From an uncultured Lachnospiraceae bacterium (GTDB lineage: Bacteria > Bacillota > Clostridia > Lachnospirales > Lachnospiraceae): DNA of 64,000 nucleotides. Below are positions 50,631-59,131 of the stretch, one piece after another (position 1 is the stretch's first letter; every line of letters starts with the position of its first letter). The translations under genes and the position numbers were made by a program. The stretch lies in contig CAJUEW010000002.1 of the NCBI GenBank assembly GCA_910585465.1, positions 186,001 through 250,000 on the forward strand. Direction: 5' to 3'. Under the pieces are notes generated by a model. It was given only the letters and a program-made list of their open reading frames with translations. It was not told the DNA's origin and made no database searches.

Positions 50631-52841
50631 ATGGATAGAAAAAAATTGGAGATATTGGCTCCGGCCGGTTCTTTTGAAAGTCTGAAGGCAGCCATTCATG
50701 CGGGCGCAGACGCTGTCTATATGGGAGGAAGCCTTTTTGGCGCCCGCGCCTATGCTGATAATCCAAAGGGCAGTCTGCTTCTGGATGCAATCGATTACGC
50801 ACATTTATATGGAGTAAAGCTTTATCTGACTGTGAACACCCTTCTGAAGGACCGGGAACTTACACAGCAGTTATATGGATATCTGCAGCCATGCTATGAA
50901 CATGGACTGGATGCGGTTATCATTCAGGATATAGGAGTCATGAGCGCCGTACAGGAGTGGTTTCCGAAGCTTCCGATTCATGCCAGCACTCAGATGACGG
51001 TGTGCGGATCCGGAGGAGTAAGATTTTTAAAGGAGGCCGGTGTACAAAGAGTGGTGCTGGCAAGGGAATTGTCCCTGGCAGAAATAGAAAAAATTCACCA
51101 GGAAACAGGAATGGAGATTGAGTGCTTTGTACATGGAGCGCTTTGCTACTGTTATTCCGGGCAATGTCTGTTCAGCAGTATTCTGGGAGGAAGGAGCGGT
51201 AACCGGGGACGGTGTGCCCAGCCCTGCCGCCTGTCATATGATGCTCTTGCGGATGGGAAAGTAATTTCCGGAAAAGGAGAGAATGCTCTGTTAAGTCCGA
51301 AGGATATGTGCGCAGTGGATCTGCTTCCTCAGATTGCTGAGGCAGGAGTATATTCTCTGAAGATTGAGGGACGGATGAAGCGTCCGGAATACACAGCCGG
51401 AGTGGTGCGTATTTACCGGAAATATGCGGACTGGTATCTGGAGCATGGAGCAGACGGATACTGTGTATCTGAGGAAGATAAAAAAGAGCTTTTTCTTCTT
51501 TTTAATCGGGACGGCTTCTCCCGGGGATACTATGAACAGCATAATGGAAGAAATATGATGGCGCTTAACAAGCTAAAGCCATCGGATAATGAAAAGAAAT
51601 CATACGAGACGTTAATTTCCTTCCTGAAAAAGCAGTACGTGGATACAGAGAAGAAGATATCCATAACCGGCTGCCTGTATGCCCGGGCCGGACAGCCTAT
51701 GAAGCTGGAGCTTACAAGCTTGTCCTGCCGTTTGACCGTATACGGCGGGTGTCCTCAGCTTCCCCGAAGCGCCCCCATGGAGCCGGATCAGCTAAAAAAG
51801 CAGCTATGTAAAACCGGGAATACTCCGTTTGTATGGAAGGATTTGCAGATTCAGACAGAGGGGCCTCTGTTTGTTCCGGTACAGGAGCTGAACAACCTCA
51901 GAAGAGAAGCACTGGAACAGCTTCGGACGGAAATTACAGGCTCCTTTTGCAGAACGGCTGAAAAGGAGCTTCGGAATAAAGGGACTAAAGCCATGGAGAA
52001 ACCGTCCTGTCAACCATTCACCCAGACCGTGGGACTTCATATTTCGGTGGAAACTTCAGAACAGCTTCATGCAGTGCTGGACAATGCAGAGCGTCTGAAG
52101 CAGAGAACAAAATCTCCTCTCCGGGCAGTTTATGTGGATGCGGAAAGCCTGGAGGAACAGCTTTCGGAGGCAGTTAACCAGCTTCATAATAAAGGGCTGG
52201 AGGCTTATATAATGCTTCCGGCTGTTTTCCGCGCCAAAACGGCTGATCGCTACAGGAATTATAAGTACAACTGGGCCTCCCTTCCGGCAGACGGATATGT
52301 GCTTAGAAATCTGGAGGAATACGAATTTCTTCAGGAGATCCGTTGGAATAAGGTATGGCTTCTGGATCATAATATGTATCTGTTCAATCAAAAAAGCCGG
52401 GAATTCTGGAGGAAAAGGGGAAGCTTTATGCAGACTAATCCTTTAGAGCTGAACAGCAGGGAATTAAAAGAAATCTCTGCAAGAGACAGCATTCAAATTA
52501 TTTACGGAAGATATCCGATGATGATAACCGCGGGATGCCTTTATAAAACACTGAATCAGTGCAGAAAGAAGTCCGGCCAGCGGATGCTAAAGGATCGGTA
52601 TGAGAAGCTGTTCCCGGTGAAAAACTATTGCAGAGACTGCTACAACATTATTTTTAACAGCCAGCCGCTTTGGCTTCTGGATCGGCAGGATGAACTTGAG
52701 ACTTTGTGTGCCGGAGCATACCGGATCATGTTTACAACTGAAAACCGGCAGGAGACTTTTGCAGTGCTGGATAGCTGGATGGAGGGCGGCAGGCCCCCGG
52801 CAGATTTTACAAGAGGACATTTTAAACGGGGTATCGAATAA
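50631..52841 (+). CDS. Peptidase U32 family protein with C-terminal DUF3656-type extension
   Basis: A 736-residue member of the U32 family, whose members include collagenase-like peptidases and the tRNA/rRNA hydroxylation enzymes TrhP and RlhA. The N-terminal barrel starts 'LEILAPAGSFESLKAAIHAG'. The signature 'EIECFVHGALCYCYSGQC' with 'GRCAQPCRL' holds the Cys residues expected to bind an iron-sulfur cluster. From about residue 380 a DUF3656-like region follows and a second Cys-containing segment ends with 'VKNYCRDCYN'. RNA modification is more plausible than proteolysis, but the substrate is not known. ATG 50631 has GGGGTG at 6 bases. The stop is 2 bases before the SEDS gene. Confidence 0.85.
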   Translation: MDRKKLEILAPAGSFESLKAAIHAGADAVYMGGSLFGARAYADNPKGSLLLDAIDYAHLYGVKLYLTVNTLLKDRELTQQLYGYLQPCYEHGLDAVIIQDIGVMSAVQEWFPKLPIHASTQMTVCGSGGVRFLKEAGVQRVVLARELSLAEIEKIHQETGMEIECFVHGALCYCYSGQCLFSSILGGRSGNRGRCAQPCRLSYDALADGKVISGKGENALLSPKDMCAVDLLPQIAEAGVYSLKIEGRMKRPEYTAGVVRIYRKYADWYLEHGADGYCVSEEDKKELFLLFNRDGFSRGYYEQHNGRNMMALNKLKPSDNEKKSYETLISFLKKQYVDTEKKISITGCLYARAGQPMKLELTSLSCRLTVYGGCPQLPRSAPMEPDQLKKQLCKTGNTPFVWKDLQIQTEGPLFVPVQELNNLRREALEQLRTEITGSFCRTAEKELRNKGTKAMEKPSCQPFTQTVGLHISVETSEQLHAVLDNAERLKQRTKSPLRAVYVDAESLEEQLSEAVNQLHNKGLEAYIMLPAVFRAKTADRYRNYKYNWASLPADGYVLRNLEEYEFLQEIRWNKVWLLDHNMYLFNQKSREFWRKRGSFMQTNPLELNSRELKEISARDSIQIIYGRYPMMITAGCLYKTLNQCRKKSGQRMLKDRYEKLFPVKNYCRDCYNIIFNSQPLWLLDRQDELETLCAGAYRIMFTTENRQETFAVLDSWMEGGRPPADFTRGHFKRGIE

Positions 52842-52843
52842 AT

Positions 52844-54214
52844 ATGGTAAATCTGATTACCGAATTATCCAAGTATGCCATGATTTTATTTTTGGCATTA
52901 TACACACTGGTAGGATTTCAGCTTGTGCAGAAGCCGGAGGATGAAAAGAGGGCTTTCCTTTGGCAGCAGAATATTTTGTTTTTCTTTCTGCATTTTATGG
53001 GCAATCTGATTCTGTATCTGAATACAAAGAATGAGAAAATTGTCTACTTTTACGGGGCACAGATGATTTTATTTCTGGTATTTCTCGTACTCCATCACCT
53101 GATTTATCCAAAATCAGACCGGCTCTTGAGCCATAATCTTATATTGCTTTTAAGCATCGGACTTCTAATGCTGTCCCGCCTGTCCTTTGACAAGGCAGCA
53201 AGGCAGTTTGAGGTAGCCGTGCTGGCAACAGGAATTACGTTTTTGATTCCATGGGTGATACGCAAATCGGGAAAGCTCCGGAAGCTGTACTGGCTGTATG
53301 GGGGAGCAGGTTTGGGATTACTGCTGGCCGTATTAATTGCAGGGCAGCTTAGCTTTGGGGCGAAGCTTGCGATTACGGTACACGGAATATCCTTCCAGCC
53401 TTCAGAGTTTGTAAAAATACTGTTCGTATTTTTTGTGGCCGGTATGCTTCATGAAGCACAGGACTTTCCCCGCGTAATAATCACGACCTGTGCGGCGGCG
53501 GCCCATGTGCTGGTGCTGGTTCTGTCAAAGGATTTGGGAGGAGCGCTGATTTTTTTCGTTACCTATCTGGTTATGCTGTATGCAGCCACGAAACAGCCTC
53601 TTTATTTTCTGGCCGGGCTTTTGGCCGGAAGCGGAGCCGCATGGATCGCATGGAAGCTGTTTGCCCATGTGCAGGCCCGGGTTCTGGCATGGAATGATCC
53701 GTTTTCCGTGATCGAAAATGAAGGATATCAGATTACCCAGTCATTATTTGCCATCGGAACCGGGAGCTGGTTTGGCCTTGGGCTGGGACACGGAATGCCC
53801 TATAAAATCCCGGTGGTGGAAGAGGACTTTATTTTTTCAGCCATAACAGAGGAATTGGGAATTCTGTTCTCTATTTTTCTGATTTTTGTATATATGTGCT
53901 GTTTTTATATGATATTAAATATTGCCATATGCCTGAAGGATGTCTATTATAAGCTGGTGGCAGTAGGGCTTGGGACACTGGTGATTTTTCAGGTGTTCCT
54001 GTCCATCGGAGGAGTGATCAAGTTTATTCCTTCCACCGGAGTAACGCTTCCGTTTATCAGCTATGGAGGAAGCTCTCTGCTCAGCATGTTTGTCATATGG
54101 GCAATTATACAGGGAATGTATTTAAAGCGCAGCGATGAGGTGGCAGAAAATGACAAAGACAGAAGGAAAGAAAAAGTCGAAAAAGAAGAAAAAGCAGAAA
54201 AAAAGAACAGGTAA
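52844..54214 (+). CDS. SEDS family peptidoglycan polymerase (FtsW/RodA/SpoVE-like)
   Basis: A 456-residue polytopic protein of the SEDS family that polymerises lipid II with a partner class B PBP. The conserved blocks are 'ISFQPSEFVKILFVFF', 'VLSKDLGGALIFF' (catalytic Asp), 'AITEELGILF' and 'TLPFISYGGSSLLS'. An N-terminal extension contributes two to three additional helices before the core. The C-terminal tail is highly charged and is encoded partly by bases that also encode the start of the PBP. Pairing with a short PBP resembles the RodA/PbpA arrangement of actinobacteria. Division, elongation or sporulation role is open. Confidence 0.9.
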   Translation: MVNLITELSKYAMILFLALYTLVGFQLVQKPEDEKRAFLWQQNILFFFLHFMGNLILYLNTKNEKIVYFYGAQMILFLVFLVLHHLIYPKSDRLLSHNLILLLSIGLLMLSRLSFDKAARQFEVAVLATGITFLIPWVIRKSGKLRKLYWLYGGAGLGLLLAVLIAGQLSFGAKLAITVHGISFQPSEFVKILFVFFVAGMLHEAQDFPRVIITTCAAAAHVLVLVLSKDLGGALIFFVTYLVMLYAATKQPLYFLAGLLAGSGAAWIAWKLFAHVQARVLAWNDPFSVIENEGYQITQSLFAIGTGSWFGLGLGHGMPYKIPVVEEDFIFSAITEELGILFSIFLIFVYMCCFYMILNIAICLKDVYYKLVAVGLGTLVIFQVFLSIGGVIKFIPSTGVTLPFISYGGSSLLSMFVIWAIIQGMYLKRSDEVAENDKDRRKEKVEKEEKAEKKNR

Positions 54215-55613
54215 CCGGGAATACAATCATATTATGCTTATATTCACCGGAATATTTGTATTGATGATCGGCTATCTGGTTTTCTTTCAGGTAACCCAGA
54301 GCCGGGACACGATCAACAACCCGTATAACGCCAGACTGGATGCCTTTGAAAACAGAGTGATTCGGGGTAGCATCCTGGCTTCTGACGGCCAGCTTCTGGC
54401 TTACACAAAGGTGGGAAAGGACGGAAAAGAAAAAAGAATGTATCCCTTTGGGTGCACATTTTCCCACGTGCTGGGATATTCTGAATACGGCAGGACCGGT
54501 ATTGAGGAGCTGGGAAATTTTCAGCTTCTGACCTCCAACGCCTATTTTGCGGAAAAATTCATCAATGAGCTAAAGGAGCAGAAAAATATCGGGGACAGTC
54601 TGATCACAACGCTGGATGTAAAACTGCAGACTGCGGCCCATGATGCATTGGGCACCCAAAAGGGCGCGGTAATTGTTATGGAACCGTCCACCGGAAATGT
54701 CCGGGCGCTGGTATCCGAACCAGATTATAACCCTGAAGAAATTGTCTCCCGATGGACGGAGTTTTCCACTTCCAAGGAAAGTGTACTTCTGAACCGCGCC
54801 ATGCAGGGGCTGTATCCGCCCGGCTCCACCTTTAAGACACTTACCCTTCTTCAGTATTTAAGGGAGCATCAGATGCAGGCAGAGGACTATTCCTTCGTCT
54901 GTGAGGGGAAGGTTTATGTAGGAAATTCTTCAATCAGCTGCTATCATGGAAACAGGCATGGAGAGCTGGATTTGAAAAAAGCCTATGCCAAATCCTGCAA
55001 CAGCGCATTTGCAGATATGGGAAGAAAGCTGAATGTGAGCTCGTTTAAAAATCTGACAGAACAGCTTTTATTTGATTCAGAGCTCCCGATCTCCTTTCCG
55101 TACAGCAGAAGCTCATATAAATTAAAATCCTCCGATACGGAGGCAATCCGGATGATGACAGCCATTGGACAGGGAGATACACTGGTGACACCAATGCATA
55201 TGGCAATGCTCATGTCTGCGATCGCCAATGACGGAATACTAATGACCCCCCGCTTCCTGGAGCGGACGGAAAACTATACAGGTACTATAGTAGTGGAAGA
55301 GTATCCGATCATTGAGTATGGAAGCCTGATGACAGCATCAGAGGCAGGTATCCTGCAGGAATATATGCGTGCGGTTGTGGAGGATGGGACGGCATCCGCC
55401 CTTCAAAGTGAAATTTATGAAGCAGCGGGCAAGACCGGAACAGCCGAATTCAGCAGTAATAAAAATAAAAGTCATGCATGGTTCACCGGATATGTAAACG
55501 GTGACAAGCCCGGACTGGCGGTCTGTGTCATTGTAGAGGGGGCTGGTTCAGGCAGCGAGTATGCCGTGCCCATTGCGAAAAAAATATTTGACGCGTATTA
55601 TTCAGAATCGTAA
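54150..55613 (+). CDS. Class B penicillin-binding protein (transpeptidase, PbpA-like)
   Basis: A 487-residue peptidoglycan transpeptidase anchored by one N-terminal helix ('IMLIFTGIFVLMIGYLVFF') behind a very Lys-rich start. Active-site motifs: 'YPPGSTFKTLTLL' (SxxK), 'KSCNSAFADMG' (SxN) and 'AAGKTGTAEFS' (KTG). Dimerisation domains are reduced and no PASTA domain is present, as in PbpA. The start ATG 54150, with GAGGTGG 6 bases upstream, gives a 65-base overlap with the SEDS gene; an ATG at 54135 is less well placed. It is the likely partner of that SEDS polymerase. Confidence 0.92.
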   Translation: MTKTEGKKKSKKKKKQKKRTGNREYNHIMLIFTGIFVLMIGYLVFFQVTQSRDTINNPYNARLDAFENRVIRGSILASDGQLLAYTKVGKDGKEKRMYPFGCTFSHVLGYSEYGRTGIEELGNFQLLTSNAYFAEKFINELKEQKNIGDSLITTLDVKLQTAAHDALGTQKGAVIVMEPSTGNVRALVSEPDYNPEEIVSRWTEFSTSKESVLLNRAMQGLYPPGSTFKTLTLLQYLREHQMQAEDYSFVCEGKVYVGNSSISCYHGNRHGELDLKKAYAKSCNSAFADMGRKLNVSSFKNLTEQLLFDSELPISFPYSRSSYKLKSSDTEAIRMMTAIGQGDTLVTPMHMAMLMSAIANDGILMTPRFLERTENYTGTIVVEEYPIIEYGSLMTASEAGILQEYMRAVVEDGTASALQSEIYEAAGKTGTAEFSSNKNKSHAWFTGYVNGDKPGLAVCVIVEGAGSGSEYAVPIAKKIFDAYYSES

Positions 55614-55626
55614 AAAGGAGAAGCTT

Positions 55627-56553
55627 ATGAGAAAGAAAAAACATTTTGGAGCTTTGATACTCACCGCAGTTCTGCTCCTGTCTCTTGCCGCATGCGGAAA
55701 AGAGACGGCCGGCAGTGAAACGGAAGACAATACAAATACAGAGGCAGATGCAGAAAAAAAAGAAAATCCGGAAGAGCAGGAAAAGGTAGATCCCCTTGCC
55801 GCCGCAAGAGAGAATATTGCATCAGCCGACAGTATGGATGCCCGGCTGGCGGCAGATATGGCTGTGGAGATCGGCATAAGCGGAGCGAAGCAGTCTGTGG
55901 AAAGCGCTGCTGTCATAGATATGTCCTGCTTTTATAAACCGGCTCCCGTGCGTATAAAGATGGATCTGACACTGAATATGGGAGAAGCCGGAAGCATTAC
56001 CCGGAACATTTATACAGAGGCTGATGAGAACGGAGCCGTTACTGTGTTTTGGTACGACGGTTCCGGCTGGCAGTCAAAGTCCGTTGATGCAGAGACGGCC
56101 GGGCCGTATGATGCGGGAAGTAGTATGGCTGCTTATCTGAACGCCAAAAACAGCTTTGAGGAAATGGGAACGGAACAGATTGACGGTATAAATGCTTATA
56201 AATATAAGGGAGTTATCACTGGTGATAATAGGAAGGAAATCCTGCATTCCTCCGGCGCTCTGTATGCCCTTGGTTATGCCGGAATTGATCTCAGCCAGAT
56301 AGAGGCTGTACTGGAGGATTTGGGAGAGATTCCTTTTGAGCTTTGGATTGATGAGGAAAGCCTTTATCCGGTGCAATATGAAGCGGATATAACAAAGGCT
56401 GCGGCCATGCTAATGGCCCATATGGCAAAATCCACAGAAGGACAGGAGGAAGGCATGTCTGTAAATATTTCAAAAGTAAAAATTAAAATGACCTGCTTCC
56501 ATTATAACGAGGCTACAGAGTTTTCCATTCCGGATGAGGTGAAAAACAGATAA
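55627..56553 (+). CDS. Secreted lipoprotein, DUF6612-like
   Basis: A 308-residue lipoprotein with a basic start, a hydrophobic stretch and the lipobox 'LSLAACGKE' (Cys about 20), then a Glu/Asn-rich linker (about 30-55). The mature domain is rich in beta strands with the pattern of a LolA/LppX-like half-barrel, as in DUF6612 proteins of Firmicutes. No enzyme motif is visible. AAGGAG precedes ATG 55627. It follows the PBP gene by 13 bases and is separated from the ABC cassette by a terminator. Function unknown. Confidence 0.8.
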   Translation: MRKKKHFGALILTAVLLLSLAACGKETAGSETEDNTNTEADAEKKENPEEQEKVDPLAAARENIASADSMDARLAADMAVEIGISGAKQSVESAAVIDMSCFYKPAPVRIKMDLTLNMGEAGSITRNIYTEADENGAVTVFWYDGSGWQSKSVDAETAGPYDAGSSMAAYLNAKNSFEEMGTEQIDGINAYKYKGVITGDNRKEILHSSGALYALGYAGIDLSQIEAVLEDLGEIPFELWIDEESLYPVQYEADITKAAAMLMAHMAKSTEGQEEGMSVNISKVKIKMTCFHYNEATEFSIPDEVKNR

Positions 56554-56600
56554 GAAAAGAGGCATTCTACTTTTCGTAGATTGCCTCTTTTCTTATCTGT
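56549..56600 (+). terminator. Strong terminator overlapping the lipoprotein stop codon
   Basis: A 16-bp perfect stem (56549-56564 with 56582-56597) plus an inner stem TCTAC/GTAGA. The left arm contains the TAA stop; the right arm is T-rich (CTCTTTTCTTATC), supplying a U-rich tract. Confidence 0.85.
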
Positions 56601-56610
56601 ATGCTACAAT
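56581..56610 (+). promoter_or_regulatory. Promoter of the HTH-permease/ABC operon
   Basis: TTGCCT (56581-56586), an 18-base spacer and TACAAT (56605-56610) preceded by TGC (extended -10). The -35 lies within the preceding terminator's right arm. The N-terminal HTH domain of the first gene product could bind here. Confidence 0.5.
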
Positions 56611-56686
56611 TCATACATAATAATCCTCAGAACAGCGCCAAAGGCTGATATCCGCCCGGCACTGCAGGAATGGCAGGGGGAATGAT

Positions 56687-58432
56687 ATGGATAACGTCAA
56701 ATTCGGAAAATTTATAAGAGAATCCAGAAAGGAAAAAAAGCTGACCCAGAAACAGCTTGCCGACCTGCTTCATGTATCGGATAAAGCAGTCTCAAAATGG
56801 GAGAACGGAATTGGTTTTCCGGACATCAAGCTTTTGGAGCCCTTGGCTGAATGTCTGGATGTAAGTATTTTAGAGCTGATGCAGAGCGAACGGACTGCCC
56901 AAAAGCAGATCGACAGGGAAGAAGCCGAGCAGATTGTGTCTGATACCATCACACAATCAGAAAGGCTGAAAGAAGAAAAAAGACAAATGTGGAAGGTGAA
57001 GGTTCTTCTGGGGGCAAGCGCCTGCGGGATTGTCTATCTGGCATGGTCCGGCATCCGCTATCTTCTGTCCCAGAACGGAGGAAATACGCCGGAACTGATA
57101 TCCGCCGTGGAATCGCAGAGCTGGTATAAAAATCCGGTTACCTTTTACATATGGATAGGGCTTCTGGTTCTACTGTGCGGAGCTGCCGCCATCTATATGC
57201 TTTGGACAAGCGAGCGGATCAGTGATATAAAAATCGGACGGCATAAAGTAAAAAGTATTCTGACCATTCTGATGGATGTGCTTGTGGTGATGCTTCTGCA
57301 CACCTACATGGCAAACATTACAAACAACCAGGAACAGCTTCTGTCCCTCCCTGACGCCATTCCGATTAACGCTTACTTATCTAACATAAACGGGACTTAT
57401 CAGGCAGGGCTGGATATTAAAGATAAAGTAGTGCAGGGACTTCAGGACTCGGAGTATGTGAAAGATTTGAAGCTGTCAGTACAGCTGAAATCGGGATTTG
57501 AGAAGGTGCTTCCGGGCGACTGGACGCATCTGAATCTGTTTATGATGGGAATTAACACTATTGAAGTGGTAAATGGGAGAGAACCTCTGGAGGTAATTTG
57601 GAATATGGGGGAGGACAGCTCCGTCTTTGAGGGGACAGAGGCCAAATGTGTAGTTTCCAGACAGCTTTTTGAAAAAAAAGGATGGAAACTGGGGGATCGG
57701 ATCGTCCTGGATCAGTATCACTATTATCGGGGAGGAATCAGCAATCTGGAATTGTTTATGGATCCTTTGGAAACTGTTACCTATGAGATAGCAGGTTATG
57801 CCGACATGCTGAATACAAAGGATACAGGGTATGTTCCGGATATTTTGGTGCCTTTTCAGACAGTCCGTGACTCTTTTTATAGAAAAGGAATTCCATTCTA
57901 TGCAGATTCTGCCTCGTTTACAGTGGCAAATTCCCTGGAACTAAATGAATTTAAGCAGGAAATGAAAGATCTGGGGCTTTCCGGAGTGTCCCCTACATCT
58001 ACCGAATCTTCCTACGACGGAAAGGCATTGAGTGTCAATGATTCTGCATTTATAAGTTCCGCCAATCATCTGCGTCAGATGATCGATACGGTACGGGCCT
58101 TTTTTCCGTTTCTTCTGTTTTTAATTGTCTGTGTGGGCTACCTGATTACTTTGCTTTTGCTGCAAAGCCGGAAAAATGAAATGGCACTTCTTCGTTCCAT
58201 AGGATTAAACCGTCCGCAATGCTTTCGGGTGTTTTTTACAGAGCAGTTGGTTCTGGTTATCACAGGCGTTTCTGTAGGAAGTATGCTGTCTGTGCTTCTT
58301 CAGGGGAATTATGGAGCAAGCTCGGTTCTGACAGGATGTCTGGTCGGTATCTGCTATATGCTGGGCAACAGTCTGGCACTTTGGAAGCTGTTGAATGTAA
58401 GCGTGATGGAAGCTTTGTTCCGGGCTGATTAG
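56687..58432 (+). CDS. Fusion of XRE-type HTH DNA-binding domain with an FtsX/MacB-type ABC permease
   Basis: A 581-residue membrane protein with two parts. Residues 6-62 form a full XRE/Cro-type HTH: 'TQKQLADLLHVSDKAVSKWE' followed by 'GIGFPDIKLLEPLAECLDVS'. After a charged linker come three helices (about 103-125, 152-172, 186-206), a large extracytoplasmic domain (about 215-465) and three helices at the C-terminus with the FtsX signature 'SRKNEMALLRSIGLNRPQ'. The ATPase and second permease are encoded next. FtsX-type permeases are typically separate from regulators. An HTH at the cytosolic end could let transporter state set transcription. Substrate unknown. Confidence 0.88.
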   Translation: MDNVKFGKFIRESRKEKKLTQKQLADLLHVSDKAVSKWENGIGFPDIKLLEPLAECLDVSILELMQSERTAQKQIDREEAEQIVSDTITQSERLKEEKRQMWKVKVLLGASACGIVYLAWSGIRYLLSQNGGNTPELISAVESQSWYKNPVTFYIWIGLLVLLCGAAAIYMLWTSERISDIKIGRHKVKSILTILMDVLVVMLLHTYMANITNNQEQLLSLPDAIPINAYLSNINGTYQAGLDIKDKVVQGLQDSEYVKDLKLSVQLKSGFEKVLPGDWTHLNLFMMGINTIEVVNGREPLEVIWNMGEDSSVFEGTEAKCVVSRQLFEKKGWKLGDRIVLDQYHYYRGGISNLELFMDPLETVTYEIAGYADMLNTKDTGYVPDILVPFQTVRDSFYRKGIPFYADSASFTVANSLELNEFKQEMKDLGLSGVSPTSTESSYDGKALSVNDSAFISSANHLRQMIDTVRAFFPFLLFLIVCVGYLITLLLLQSRKNEMALLRSIGLNRPQCFRVFFTEQLVLVITGVSVGSMLSVLLQGNYGASSVLTGCLVGICYMLGNSLALWKLLNVSVMEALFRAD

Positions 58433-58449
58433 AGAAGAGGAGAATATGT

Positions 58450-59121
58450 ATGGAAATATTACGTGCGGAAAATGTATTTTACAGTTACCAGACAAAATAT
58501 CAGAAAGTGGATGCAGTGCAAAATGTAAGCTGCGCCTTTGAAAAAGGCTGCTTTTATGCGATTATCGGGGAATCCGGAAGCGGCAAAAGTACATTTTTAT
58601 CTCTTCTGGCAGGACTGGATGTTCCGTCAGAAGGAACAATTTATGTGGACGGGCAGCCGTTAAATGAGCTGGATCGGGATGCCTACCGGCTCAATCAGGC
58701 ATCGGTGGTCTATCAGTCCTTTCATCTGTTCCCGCTTTTGACCGCGCTGGAAAATGTGATGCTTCCCATGGAATTTAAAAAAATTTCCAAAAAGGAAGCC
58801 CGTATAAGAGCGCAGAAGCTTCTGCAGAGGGTAGGACTGGAGGAACGAATTTACAGACAGTTCCCTAAGATGATGAGCGGAGGAGAGCAGCAACGGGTAG
58901 CCATTGCCCGCGCGGTGGCAACAGGAGGAGAGATTCTTCTGGCGGATGAGCCGACCGGAAATCTGGACTCAGAAAATGAAAAAAAAATTGTGGAGCTTCT
59001 TAAAAATCTTGCACATGAGGATGGATATACGGTAATTGTCATTACGCACAATCAGAGTGTGGCAGAGGAAACCGACCACATATTCCGAATGAGAGACGGC
59101 CATATGGAACAGCTGCGTTAG
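58450..59121 (+). CDS. ABC transporter ATPase (LolD/MacB family)
   Basis: A 223-residue ATPase: Walker A 'IIGESGSGKSTFLSLLAG', Q-loop 'VVYQSFHLFP', signature 'MSGGEQQRVAIARAVA', Walker B 'ILLADEPTGNLD' and H-loop 'VIVITHN'. The type drives MacB/LolCDE/BceAB-like permeases that act as mechanotransmitters instead of carrying solutes through a channel. It is the single ATPase for the two flanking permeases. Confidence 0.96.
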   Translation: MEILRAENVFYSYQTKYQKVDAVQNVSCAFEKGCFYAIIGESGSGKSTFLSLLAGLDVPSEGTIYVDGQPLNELDRDAYRLNQASVVYQSFHLFPLLTALENVMLPMEFKKISKKEARIRAQKLLQRVGLEERIYRQFPKMMSGGEQQRVAIARAVATGGEILLADEPTGNLDSENEKKIVELLKNLAHEDGYTVIVITHNQSVAEETDHIFRMRDGHMEQLR

Positions 59122-59131
59122 GAGGAGAACT

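Noticed and set aside
50631..52841. Collagenase or secreted protease role for the U32 protein
   Set aside because: No signal peptide; the Cys pattern fits iron-sulfur, RNA-modifying members better.
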